This document shows positions 26,288 through 34,525 of a stretch of 64,000 bases of DNA, in pieces. The notes beneath the pieces were generated by a model. It saw only the letters and a program-made list of their open reading frames with translations. It ran no database searches and was not told the origin of the DNA. Both the position numbers and the translations under genes were made by a program. The DNA comes from Adhaeribacter swui. Its GTDB lineage: Bacteria > Bacteroidota > Bacteroidia > Cytophagales > Hymenobacteraceae. The stretch is taken from assembly GCF_014217805.1 (NCBI RefSeq), contig NZ_CP055156.1, positions 3,106,585 to 3,170,584 of the forward strand. The letters run 5' to 3'. Numbering within the stretch: position 1 is the stretch's first letter; the number at the start of each line of letters is the position of its first letter.

Positions 26288-27067
26288 TTAATCTAACGCT
26301 AAGCGAATAGCCTTTTCCACGGGAGTATAGCCGACTTCAGAATCTGAAATTGATAATTCACCCCTTAACAACAAGGGTGGTTGGGCCATAAACTTAGGAG
26401 TACTTCCTTTGTGCGGTTGAGCAGCATGAACCAGAAATGGGTGGCATAGGTAAACCGTTCCCGCCTTACCAGTGGCATAAACTTCCTCTCTTTGGGGCAA
26501 TGCATCTAACTTGTTTGCCAGTTCCATAAAAGAAAGGCCTAAATCACCCTCTTTAGACAATAGTTTTGCCATGTCCAAGTGAGAGCCTTTATAAATGATT
26601 GTTGGGGCATCATTTTCGCTAACATCCGAATACAAAATTAACATTAATAAGGCCCGGCCTTTTGATTTGACATTGACCCGCCATTCAAAATAGTTGTTCG
26701 GGTCATTACCCGGAAAACTGGCATCTACGTGTTTGCCGGTGTCATTAGGCTGTTTATCCGATGGAAACCTAATTGGAAACGTTCCTACATTCCGACAAGG
26801 AAGCCATCTGTCTTTACCAATTAATTGGTTAAAAGCATTATGCAGCTTCAGCGTATTTACGGACTCCACAAAAGGTTCCTGGGTGTACATCCCCAAACGA
26901 ATAACGGGCTCCGTCCAGGTCGATGGATTTGACCTGTCGCAAGGCAGGTCATTCCATAGAATATCTAAAGCAGCATTAGCAATTTCCTTAGTAAAGGCGC
27001 TATCCAGGCGCACATAACCGTCCTGAATAAATTGCTCTATTTCCTTTTTACTTAAAAAGTCTGACAT
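26288..27067 (-). CDS. Phytanoyl-CoA dioxygenase (PhyH) family oxygenase
   Basis: The 259-residue protein has the Fe(II)/2-oxoglutarate fold. It shows the N-terminal FIQDGYVRLDSAF, the metal-binding H-x-D in GKHVDASFPG near residue 137, and a distal His in HPFLVHAAQPHKG near 215. The family hydroxylates diverse small molecules, and the substrate cannot be read from sequence. It is single, on the opposite strand to the small genes around it. The 312-bp gap on its promoter side (27068-27379) shows only a possible further AAC/GTT palindrome near 27300. Confidence 0.85.
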   Translation of the reverse strand: MSDFLSKKEIEQFIQDGYVRLDSAFTKEIANAALDILWNDLPCDRSNPSTWTEPVIRLGMYTQEPFVESVNTLKLHNAFNQLIGKDRWLPCRNVGTFPIRFPSDKQPNDTGKHVDASFPGNDPNNYFEWRVNVKSKGRALLMLILYSDVSENDAPTIIYKGSHLDMAKLLSKEGDLGLSFMELANKLDALPQREEVYATGKAGTVYLCHPFLVHAAQPHKGSTPKFMAQPPLLLRGELSISDSEVGYTPVEKAIRLALD

Positions 27068-27379
27068 GATTTTTTGTTACTGAAAACCAACCTCAGGGCA
27101 ACAGATTCTTGTTGACCAGTGGACTTGGGTTATTGTTTTTTAATAAATGAAATGAATAAAAGAATTAGGTACGCCATGTATAGATATAGCGCATTGCTTA
27201 AGAACTAAGCTCGGAGAGGATACTTATAACATTACGGTCATTCTCATACCGACAAATTTAAAAATTATCTTTAAACAGACAAATCTGAAAAGGCATGCAC
27301 CTAACAATGGTAGCTGTTGCACAACTTACGAATAACAGAGTTCTACCCAATTTGCTTTTGCCCGTTTTCCAAGTTCTTA

Positions 27380-27772
27380 TTATTTTCTGCTCCAAAAACA
27401 GCTAAAATAAATTTCAAGAGGTTGGAGGAAGGCTATTACAGCAGTTTGCCACATTTTAGCGGTAAAATGCTGTAATTTCTGGAGATTATAAGCCATAGCC
27501 GCCAGCAACATCCCTTTACCGCAGACTACAAGGTTCGATCAGTCTCCTATCCGAGATGATGTTCTCCTGGTGCCAATTAAACAGAGCTTGAAGAACACCA
27601 CCGGATCAATCGACTGCTGCCCACCACGGCCATAATAAGTAGCCGTCAACTCATAAAGAAAATTAAGATTCAATCGCGCTTTTAGCCAACGGTAAAAGTT
27701 ATGGGCCGGTACATGTGCGGAAAGTAAAAAATGCAGCTCTTTCTCATCTTCCAATTTCTTTCTACCCTGCAT
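27380..27772 (-). pseudogene. IS1182-type transposase with large internal deletion
   Basis: The N-terminal part (27539-27772) reads LSAHVPAHNFYRWLKARL then IDPVVFFKLCLIG, the standard start of IS1182-family transposases. The frame then breaks, and the sequence resumes at 27380-27535 as the C-terminal end KGMLLAAMAYNLQKLQHF followed by a stop. Together these make 393 bp, against about 1.4-1.5 kb for an intact gene, so the DDE core is missing. It is a dead remnant marking past insertion in this accessory stretch. Confidence 0.85.
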
Positions 27773-27831
27773 CTTGCTAAAGATTTGCTAATATCTGCTT
27801 TTACGCATATCTTCAACTTGTTGTGCAACAC

Positions 27832-27897
27832 GCACAACACCTAAACGTCAGTTAGCGGCCGATGGCCTAGCCCGTCGTTTAACCAAGTCCGTTGTGC
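27832..27897. repeat. Cassette-border-like palindrome P3
   Basis: Outer arms GCACAAC/GTTGTGC, inner arms CTAAACG/CGTTTAA, and centre CAGTTAGCGGCCGATGGCC. It shares AACACCTAAA with 28465 and GTCCGTT with 26215. It ends 10 nt before the ATG of the next gene. Confidence 0.6.
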
Positions 27898-27906
27898 AAA
27901 TTTTGT

Positions 27907-28452
27907 ATGAAAGAATTTTTCAAAGATTATGGTTCTGCGATAGGTCCCTGTATAGCCTTCCTGCTTGGTATAATAGCTATTTACCTTAAAGCAGTAGTCG
28001 ATAGGAGTATAGAAGAAAGAAAAACAAATAAAAAACTATCTAATCTCATAAGTTTAATTAAAAACTCTACGCCTCCACCTAAGTATTATCCTAAAATTTC
28101 AGAGGATGGCTTCCTTCATGCAGACCAGGCAAGAAATTTGACAAACTTTTCAATTTTTGCAAAAAGACTTAATGCAATAATTATGTTTATAGATAAAATA
28201 GAAGACGATGTAATTGCCAACTGCTCCAACTCAAAGATTCAACAATTTCATCATATAAAGTTTATTGCAAGTTATTTAAATGAAAATGTAAAAGAGATTC
28301 AAGACAAAAAAGAAGACCACAATTATGAAAATTTTAAATTTTCATTTTCAAAAATAAGTCGAGACCAATATTATGCAACACATACCGACTATGAAAGGTT
28401 AGTAGATATTTGCCAAAATCCTGAAAAGCATTTCAATTACATTACGGGGTGA
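27907..28452 (+). CDS. Small single-span membrane protein, unknown
   Basis: I place the start at ATG 27907 (MKEFFKDYGSAIG); a TTG five codons earlier is also possible. One transmembrane helix (IAFLLGIIAIYLKAVV) is followed by a basic segment and a soluble domain of about 150 residues rich in Lys, Asn and Phe. I do not recognise the family. The gene is AT-rich and sits exactly between two related palindromes (27832 and 28460), like a single-gene cassette. Defence, toxin or signalling roles cannot be argued from the sequence. Confidence 0.65.
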   Translation: MKEFFKDYGSAIGPCIAFLLGIIAIYLKAVVDRSIEERKTNKKLSNLISLIKNSTPPPKYYPKISEDGFLHADQARNLTNFSIFAKRLNAIIMFIDKIEDDVIANCSNSKIQQFHHIKFIASYLNENVKEIQDKKEDHNYENFKFSFSKISRDQYYATHTDYERLVDICQNPEKHFNYITG

Positions 28453-28459
28453 AAACTTT

Positions 28460-28509
28460 GCACAACAACACCTAAAGTATACTAAAGCGTGCCATAGCCC
28501 AGTACGTTG
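28460..28509. repeat. Cassette-border-like palindrome P4
   Basis: It begins GCACAACAACACCTAAAG 7 nt after the stop of the preceding gene and ends GTACGTTG. The left half is nearly the same as the left half of 27832; the inner part is diverged. Confidence 0.5.
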
Positions 28510-28616
28510 AAGGCAATTTAGAAAGACAGCGAAACGATAAAAAACAGGACAATTGTATATAGGCAGGCACATCTATAAACTGCACACGACAAAGCAATTA
28601 AACAATTAATTATTAA

Positions 28617-29030
28617 ATGGATATTTTAGAACAAAACAAATCAGTAGTAAGGCAATTCAACAAGGAAGTTATTGAACAAGGCAATCGGGAAACGTTCAAT
28701 ACCCTTATAGATCCTGATTTCATAAACCAAACCGCACCGCCAACCGCTAATGGTGCCGACGGAATGTGGAATACTTTTTATAATATTTTGAGACCTGCCT
28801 TTCCTGACTTGAAAGTAGAAATCTATGACCAAATTGCAGAGAACGATAAAGTTACCACTCGAAAAGCAATTGTTGGAACACACCAAGGTGTGCTGATGGG
28901 AATAGAACCTACCGGCAAACAAATTAAAATTGACGTAATTGACATAGTAAGGCTGAAAGACGGAAAATACCTGGAGCATTGGGGGATTAACACCTTACAG
29001 TCTATTCTTATGGAACTTAAAAAAGTATGA
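28617..29030 (+). CDS. SnoaL-like ester cyclase/NTF2-fold protein
   Basis: The 137-residue protein has the SnoaL layout: an N-terminal helix (NKSVVRQFNKEVIEQGN), then DPDFINQTAP, LRPAFPDLKVEIYDQIAEND and GIEPTGKQIKIDVIDIVRL, closing with EHWGINTLQSIL. The family includes polyketide cyclases but mostly proteins of unknown activity. It is single, with no operon partner, in the AT-rich stretch between palindromes. Confidence 0.85.
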   Translation: MDILEQNKSVVRQFNKEVIEQGNRETFNTLIDPDFINQTAPPTANGADGMWNTFYNILRPAFPDLKVEIYDQIAENDKVTTRKAIVGTHQGVLMGIEPTGKQIKIDVIDIVRLKDGKYLEHWGINTLQSILMELKKV

Positions 29031-29050
29031 TAAGATAAAAACTGTTTACA

Positions 29051-29083
29051 ATAACGTACGGCAATAGTGGGGCCGGCAGTTAT
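29051..29083. repeat. Short AAC/GTT palindrome P5
   Basis: ATAAC (29051) and GTTAT (29079) enclose GTACGGCAATAGTGGGGCCGG, with an inner CGGC/GCCGG-type pairing. It lies 20 nt after the SnoaL-like gene. It is weakly related to the other border palindromes. Confidence 0.35.
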
Positions 29084-29189
29084 AAACGCAACATTGGTAA
29101 TTCTATTGAACTCTTGTGCAAATTTTGGCTGACGTTTTTTTAATACTCAACCATCACCCATACGTCCAACGAGGTGCAACATTTTAAAA

Positions 29190-29852
29190 GTGGATAAAAA
29201 AAGAAGACAAGAGTTAAAAAAGGAATATAAGCAGGAACAGAAAAAATCTGATCCTGTTTTAATGTTTCTGTCGGAATTAGATCAGAAAATACATCAAATC
29301 ACAAACATAAATACCCAGCAAATTAACAAATGGGCTGACGAAGAGCTAGAGCAAAATATAGTATATTACGTTTACAACAGGTTTAAGGAAGCAGGCAAGC
29401 CACCTAAGGGCAAGAACCTGATGGAATGGGAACGGTCAGTTTTGCAAACTCTACCAACTGGCGTACAAGCCGTATTTGCCACACATCTTTTTGAAAGTGA
29501 CCTAAGTCTTAATGGTAGCTATTGGGACTTCTTTTACCAGAATAACGGAGCTTTTGCTGTTGATACCCTCAATGGCTATCGACTAATGGACAATAGGAAG
29601 ATGGTAGAAGTACTGGAGCAATGCCTGGGAACTTATCTAAAAATGAGAAAACGCGGAGAAATAGAAGAATTTATGGGCGTGCCTCACAATTGGAATATAG
29701 CAGAGGAATATTTTATTACAAAAAACACCAAAGACTTTGATGATTTAGATAAAGAATATGATGCGGAAAGGCTTAAGCTTGCAGCATATTTAAAACAGAA
29801 AAAGATTCAGTTCATCAGAGAAAACAAAGGTTTGTTTATCACTGAAAATTAA
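29190..29852 (+). CDS. DUF4375 (DMP19-like) protein
   Basis: The 220-residue protein has a GTG start (VDKKRRQELKKEYKQEQKK), a basic helical N-terminus, then an alpha-helical domain with LPTGVQAVFATHLFESDLSL and SYWDFFYQNNGAFAVD. The W-x-x-F-F-x-Q-x-G pattern is the mark of DUF4375/DMP19. Related domains occur in immunity-protein settings, but no toxin is nearby and the role is unknown. No signal peptide. It is a single gene in the AT-rich accessory stretch. Confidence 0.75.
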   Translation: MDKKRRQELKKEYKQEQKKSDPVLMFLSELDQKIHQITNINTQQINKWADEELEQNIVYYVYNRFKEAGKPPKGKNLMEWERSVLQTLPTGVQAVFATHLFESDLSLNGSYWDFFYQNNGAFAVDTLNGYRLMDNRKMVEVLEQCLGTYLKMRKRGEIEEFMGVPHNWNIAEEYFITKNTKDFDDLDKEYDAERLKLAAYLKQKKIQFIRENKGLFITEN

Positions 29853-29929
29853 CGACTATTCAAATAAGTGCATAAGCCATGGCCAATAACCTAGCCTTTA
29901 CATATTCTAATTGCTAAACTAAAAAAACA

Positions 29930-30268
29930 TTGGTAAAAAGACTCAACAGTTTCATCGTAGTAATTTTGCTGATAGCTGCAGCGGCATTATTCAGTTTTAA
30001 GCAGTATGAGCAAAAGGCTGATACGAAGGAGATAATTACCATTATGGCTACCAATAGGGGCAAGGATAAACTCGTTAACTTTTCCGTTTCCGTAGATGCG
30101 AGTACTAGCAGACGGCAAAGATTGATTAAGAGTGAGGAAATGTATGATTACTCGGGGGTACTTAAAATTGTGAAAGAATACCAGGATCGGGGTTGGGAAA
30201 TGAAGAGCAGCAACATGGCCACCAGTAATCCGCAAGAGTTCTTTTTGTATTTCCTCCTGGAAAAGTAA
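29930..30268 (+). CDS. Small membrane-anchored or secreted protein, unknown
   Basis: The 112-residue frame has only a TTG start. It has an N-terminal hydrophobic helix (FIVVILLIAAAALFSF), then a small alpha/beta domain ending VKEYQDRGWEMKSSNMATSN then PQEFFLYFLLEK. The GWE pattern recalls DUF4177-type domains, but the match is weak. The 224-bp spacer before the next gene shows nothing recognisable. Confidence 0.55.
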   Translation: MVKRLNSFIVVILLIAAAALFSFKQYEQKADTKEIITIMATNRGKDKLVNFSVSVDASTSRRQRLIKSEEMYDYSGVLKIVKEYQDRGWEMKSSNMATSNPQEFFLYFLLEK

Positions 30269-30492
30269 ACAAAATAACTTCCGTGCTGGCTAGTTAAAGG
30301 CTGCTGAACCATCTTTATACGAGTCTGCTTGTGGGCAGAAATACATTCGGGATTTTAGTGGGGTTCTGGTCCCTCCACGCTGACATTTGTCCCGGTATTA
30401 ACCCGATGACCAAATAGGTTTTTCCTAGCACCCTAACATCGTCAAGTTGGCAAAACTCGGTCGTTCTTAATTGTAAGTACCTACAGCAGAAC

Positions 30493-30852
30493 TTATTCCC
30501 CGATAATTTTCTTGCGGTGTTCTATTCCCCAGGCGGTAAGATTATTAATAATCGTCTGCAACGTTTTGCCGTGTTCGGTGAGCTCATACTGCACGGTAAT
30601 AGGTTGCGTATCCAGAACAGTACGTTTTATCAATTTATTTACTTCCAATTCCTTTAATTCCTTGCTCAGCATTTTGTTCGAAATACCGGCTACATCATTT
30701 AAAATGTCGGAAAATCGTCTTTTGTTATAATAACAAATAGAGGAGATAACGGCTATTTTCCATTTCCCATTGAGCACGTCCATCGAATCCTGGATCGCCC
30801 GCATTTCTTTTTTATGTTCCTTTTGAAATTCTTTTACCTGGCACTCCATCAT
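30493..30852 (-). CDS. HxlR-family transcriptional regulator
   Basis: The 119-residue winged-helix protein shows the HxlR pattern: SMDVLNGKWKIAVISSICY, RRFSDILNDVAGISNKMLS, then LKELEVNKLIKR and VQYELTEHGKTL. It is divergent from the SDR at 30978 across a 125-bp region holding six GTTAC-like motifs. It probably controls that SDR and itself. HxlR proteins often sense electrophiles or oxidants. The only early Cys (MMECQ) could be redox-active. Confidence 0.93.
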   Translation of the reverse strand: MMECQVKEFQKEHKKEMRAIQDSMDVLNGKWKIAVISSICYYNKRRFSDILNDVAGISNKMLSKELKELEVNKLIKRTVLDTQPITVQYELTEHGKTLQTIINNLTAWGIEHRKKIIGE

Positions 30853-30871
30853 GATACTTGGTTTCTTAAAG

Positions 30872-30919
30872 GTTACTGAGTTACTTAGAGGTTATAGTTA
30901 CTTTTTGTTACAAAGTTAC
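30872..30919. promoter_or_regulatory. Cluster of GTTAC motifs, probable HxlR operator
   Basis: GTTAC occurs at 30872, 30880, 30897, 30907 and 30915, and GTTAT at 30891, all on the plus strand within 48 bp between the divergent genes. TAACTTTG at 30940-30947 (plus) and the same octamer on the minus strand overlapping the last repeat both fit the -7 consensus TAnnTTTG. Bound regulator would cover both promoters. Confidence 0.55.
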
Positions 30920-30977
30920 CAAAATAAATTATGCTCACCTAACTTTGTCTCGCTAACAGAAAAAAATAGCAAATAAA

Positions 30978-31733
30978 ATGAGCAAATTAAAAAATAAAGT
31001 AGCCGTGGTAACGGGGGCTTCCAAAGGAATAGGTGCCAGTATTGCCAAATACTTTGCCGCCGAAGGTGCCAAGGTGGTCGTAAATTACGCGTCGAGTAAA
31101 GAAGCGGCAGAGCATGTAGTGAAAGCCATTACGGATAATGGCGGAACGGCCATTGCGGTGCAAGGTGATGTATCGAAAGAAGCCGATGTAAGCAGGCTGT
31201 TTGAAGAAACAAAAGCTGTTTTTGGTACTTTAGATGTTTTGGTAAACAATGCCGGCGTTTACCTATACGAACCCATTGAACAGGTATCCGCAGAAACTTT
31301 TCATCAACAATTTAACATCAATGTTTTAGGGTCTATTCTAACTATTCAGGCCGCGTTAAAACTGTTTGGCGATAAAGGCGGCAATATTATTAACATTAGT
31401 TCCGGGGCCAGTAATACGCCTTTGCCCACCGGGTCGGTTTATTCTGCTACCAAAACGGCTTTAGATGCCTTTACCGTTGCTTTGTCGAAAGAATTTGCCG
31501 GCCGAAATATCCGCATTAATTCTATTCTGCCCGGGGTGGTAGAAACCGAAGGTTCGCACAGTGCCGGCTTTATCGGGAGTGCGTTCGAAGCAAAATTAGT
31601 AGCCAACACGCCGCTCGGCCGTACCGGTCAGCCCGAAGATATTGCCAAAGTAGCGGTGTTTCTGGCCTCCGAGGAGGCAGCCTGGATTACCGGCGAGAAG
31701 ATCTCTGTTTCGGGCGGTATTTACGGTTTATAA
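30978..31733 (+). CDS. Classical SDR oxidoreductase
   Basis: The 251-residue protein shows TGASKGIGASIAKYF for cofactor binding, NNAGVY, and the catalytic Tyr155-SAT-Lys159 in SVYSATKTALDAF. The C-terminal GEKISVSGGI is usual for FabG-like SDRs. An Asn in VVNYASSKEAA after strand 2 suggests NADP preference, which is inference. First gene after the HxlR operator; the next SDR starts 19 nt downstream, so both form an operon. Confidence 0.92.
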   Translation: MSKLKNKVAVVTGASKGIGASIAKYFAAEGAKVVVNYASSKEAAEHVVKAITDNGGTAIAVQGDVSKEADVSRLFEETKAVFGTLDVLVNNAGVYLYEPIEQVSAETFHQQFNINVLGSILTIQAALKLFGDKGGNIINISSGASNTPLPTGSVYSATKTALDAFTVALSKEFAGRNIRINSILPGVVETEGSHSAGFIGSAFEAKLVANTPLGRTGQPEDIAKVAVFLASEEAAWITGEKISVSGGIYGL

Positions 31734-31752
31734 AATCAAAAAATTTAAAAAA

Positions 31753-32523
31753 ATGAGCAAATTACATAACAAGGTAGTGGTTATTACCGGCGGTAATAGC
31801 GGCATTGGTTTCGGTATTGCCGAAGCGTTCGAGAAAGAAGGAGCCGTGGGCACCATTACCGGCAGAAACGAGGCAACCTTAAACCAAGCAATAGAAGCGT
31901 TAGGAACAAACTTTATCGGTATTAAAGGTGATGTAACCAACTTCCATGATTTAGAAAATATTTTCCGAAAGACCTTTGAGCAATTCGGGAAGATTGATGC
32001 ATTGGTAGTAAATGCCGGCGGTATTGTAGACGGTATGCCCCTGGCCGCTATTACCAGTGTAACGGAAGACAATTACGACCGCTACATGGATTTAAATTTA
32101 AAAAGCGTCTATTTCACGGTACAAAAATCGCTGCCCTATTTAAACGACGGGGCCTCCATTATCCTCATTGGGTCGAGTGCAGCGCACCGGGCTGCTCCCG
32201 GAATGGCCATTTACGGAGCAGCCAAAGCCGCTATTATTTCATTAGCCAAAGGATTGTCGCTGGATTTGTTACCCAGAAAAATCCGGGTAAACACTTTGTC
32301 GCCGGGTTCTATTGATACGCCGGTTTTCGGGAAAATAGTACCCCCGGAACAACTGGAGCAAGTAAAACAATTGTGGGTAGATATTACCCCGGTGGGCCGG
32401 CAAGGACTTCCTTCGGATATAGGCAATGCGGCGGTGTTTCTGGCTTCGGACGATTCCGCTTTTATTGTGGGTACCGAAATTCTATCAGACGGTGGTCTCA
32501 CCAATATCAGTTTGATGAAATAA
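31753..32523 (+). CDS. Classical SDR oxidoreductase, second of the pair
   Basis: The 256-residue protein has TGGNSGIGFGIAEAFEKEG, VNAGGIVDG, and the active-site Tyr-GAA-Lys in MAIYGAAKAAIISLAKGLSL. It is moderately similar to the gene before it and probably arose from the same family. Its stop codon touches a 154-bp mobile repeat, which ends the operon. Confidence 0.92.
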   Translation: MSKLHNKVVVITGGNSGIGFGIAEAFEKEGAVGTITGRNEATLNQAIEALGTNFIGIKGDVTNFHDLENIFRKTFEQFGKIDALVVNAGGIVDGMPLAAITSVTEDNYDRYMDLNLKSVYFTVQKSLPYLNDGASIILIGSSAAHRAAPGMAIYGAAKAAIISLAKGLSLDLLPRKIRVNTLSPGSIDTPVFGKIVPPEQLEQVKQLWVDITPVGRQGLPSDIGNAAVFLASDDSAFIVGTEILSDGGLTNISLMK

Positions 32524-32685
32524 TTTAACGTGAGTTCGAGATAAGAAAAGAAAACAGGGCTATTCATTCTTAAATACGTCATCCTGAAAGGATCTAATCG
32601 GTTATCTACTGGTTAGATCCTTTCAGGATGACCAAAATGGATAAGGAAAACCTAAAATGTACTTAAATCGAACTCACGTTAATTT
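32522..32685. mobile_element. MITE-like element (154 bp) with 5-bp target duplication
   Basis: The element 32527-32680 has terminal inverted repeats AACGTGAGTTCGA/TCGAACTCACGTT and is flanked on both sides by AATTT. Inside lies a 20-bp stem, GTCATCCTGAAAGGATCTAA with TTAGATCCTTTCAGGATGAC (32613-32632). It has no coding capacity. The left AATTT overlaps the stop codon of the SDR, so insertion spared the gene. Confidence 0.75.
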
Positions 32686-32775
32686 AGGTTAATAAAAATT
32701 TTCTCAAACCTAAAAGTTAATATTTTTAAAATCAGGAATTTATCATTCTTATTCACCTAAATAAATAGCATTAAC

Positions 32776-33770
32776 ATGGAAAATAATAATTATAACGGAG
32801 CCTGGCAAAAACCACTGGGCTCCGGCTTTCATGCCAAATCAACGGCCAGCGAAGTAATCCAGGGAATTGACCTGACCGGGAAAGTTGCGATTGTAACTGG
32901 CGGTTACACCGGTATTGGTTTAGAAACCACCCAAACGCTGGCGGCAGCCGGCGCCACTGTAATTGTGCCCGCCCGAAGTATGCAAAAAGCCCAGCAAAAT
33001 TTAGCCGGCATAGCCAACGTGGAGTTAGCCGAAATGGATTTAATGGACCATACTTCCATAGATCGGTTTGCCGCTGAATTTTTGGCTTCGGGTAGGCCCT
33101 TGCATTTACTTATAAATAACGCCGGTATTATGTTTGTGCCGCTACGTCGTGATAACCGGGGTTTTGAATCGCAGCTGGTAACCAATTATTTAGCGCCTTT
33201 TCAATTAACGGCCAGGTTATGGCCGGCCTTAAAAAAGCGAATGGCGCCAGAGTAGTAAATGTATCTTCGCTCGGGCACCAGTTTGCCCCTTTTGATTTTG
33301 AAGACCCGAATTTTGAAAACCGGGAGTACGAAACTTTAGCGGGTTACGGACAATCCAAAACCGCTATAAATTTGTTTTCGTTGGAATTAGATAATCGGGC
33401 CAAAGATTTTCAGGTAAGAGCTTACTCCTTGCATCCCGGTAACATAATGGGTACCGAATTAGCCCGCGAAGCTTCTCCCGAGATATTTCATCAACTGGGC
33501 TTAAGCGATGAAAAGGGTGATTTTTTACCGGAATTTGCCGCCTCCCTTAAAACTATTCCGCAAGGAGCTGCAACCACTATTTGGTGCGCTACCAGCCCCT
33601 TGCTCAACAACCTGGGCGGCGTGTATTGCGAAGATGCTGACGTTGCCGGCTTAGCTACCGCGGAAGGAATAAGCGATGGGGTAAAACCGTATGCGGTAGA
33701 TGAAACTAATGCCAAGCGCCTGTGGGATTTAACCGAAGAAATGCTGGGTATTACTTTTAACGTTGATTAA
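32776..33770 (+). pseudogene. SDR oxidoreductase interrupted by a -1 frameshift at an A AAA AAG run
   Basis: The first frame (32776-33255) has the cofactor site VTGGYTGIGLETTQTLAAAG and NNAGIM; the second (to 33770) has VVNVSSLGHQF and the catalytic Tyr-GQS-Lys (GYGQSKTAINLF). They join at 33231-33237, where zero-frame codons read A AAA AAG. A -1 shift there gives an unbroken protein of about 331 residues resembling retinol dehydrogenase/WW-oxidoreductase-type SDRs. One missing A in the run, as error or mutation, is the simplest cause. The heptamer is also the classic slippery sequence of dnaX, so programmed shifting cannot be excluded. Confidence 0.8.
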
Positions 33771-33911
33771 TTGTTTGCTGCGTGCACCTTTTAGGTTCGC
33801 TACGTTTATTTTAACATTGTAAGTAGTTTATTCTTTTACTTCGGGTGTTCAGGCAATGCTGTTTTTATAAATACCTTATTTTAAGTTTATCATTAATTAT
33901 CCAAGAATTCC

Positions 33912-34379
33912 GTGCAAAATTTACCGGTTGCCATAGCTCCGTACCACGAAAAATTTAAAAATCAGCTAATTACCATATGGGAAAAATCAGTAAAGGCTAC
34001 CCACCATTTCTTAAAACCCGGCGATATTGCTTTTTATAAAGAAATTTTAAAAAATACTGATTTTACGACTTTTCAGGTTTATTGCCTGATGCAGGGCGAT
34101 AGGGTTTTAGGTTTTTTAGGTGTAGCCGATGGTAAACTGGAAATGTTGTTTTTAGATCCGGATTATATTGGCCAGGGATTCGGTAAAAAGCTGATGCTTT
34201 TTGCTTTACAAAAACTCCAGGTAAACCGCGTCGACGTGAATGAACAAAATACCGCAGCCGTACAGTTTTACCGTAATTTTAATTTTGTACCTTTTAACCG
34301 CACCGAAAAAGATGCCACCGGGAAAGATTACCCTATTCTGGAAATGAAATTAGAGCGCGGTTTAAAGGAAACAATGTAA
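33912..34379 (+). CDS. GNAT-family N-acetyltransferase
   Basis: The 155-residue protein uses a GTG start. GNAT features: IWEKSVKATHHFL at the N-terminus, LEMLFLDPDYIGQGFGKKLM (acetyl-CoA-binding Q-x-x-G-x-G/A), and VNEQNTAAVQFYRNFNFV. It is similar to YjaB-like GNATs. The substrate is unknown; it stands alone. Confidence 0.9.
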   Translation: MQNLPVAIAPYHEKFKNQLITIWEKSVKATHHFLKPGDIAFYKEILKNTDFTTFQVYCLMQGDRVLGFLGVADGKLEMLFLDPDYIGQGFGKKLMLFALQKLQVNRVDVNEQNTAAVQFYRNFNFVPFNRTEKDATGKDYPILEMKLERGLKETM

Positions 34380-34525
34380 TTCTTTAAACCCAAATCTTAC
34401 TGGCTTCCATTTGGAGTTACCGGACTTTTGATAATACAGATAACCGGGAAAAATACTTAACGTTAATTAGTTAAAGAAAAAGATAATCCAGTTATTATTA
34501 ACCTTATAAACTAAAGAACTAGCAG

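Noticed and set aside
26179-28509. Calling the palindromes true integron attC sites
   Set aside because: The arms have AAC/GTT but not the standard RYYYAAC/GTTRRRY cores, and there is no intI gene in the window. Kept only as a cassette-like hypothesis.
25670-34450. 13-mer CAGATAACCGGGA present at 25670 and 34437
   Set aside because: Pairs of identical 13-mers are expected by chance in 64 kb, and the surroundings do not match.
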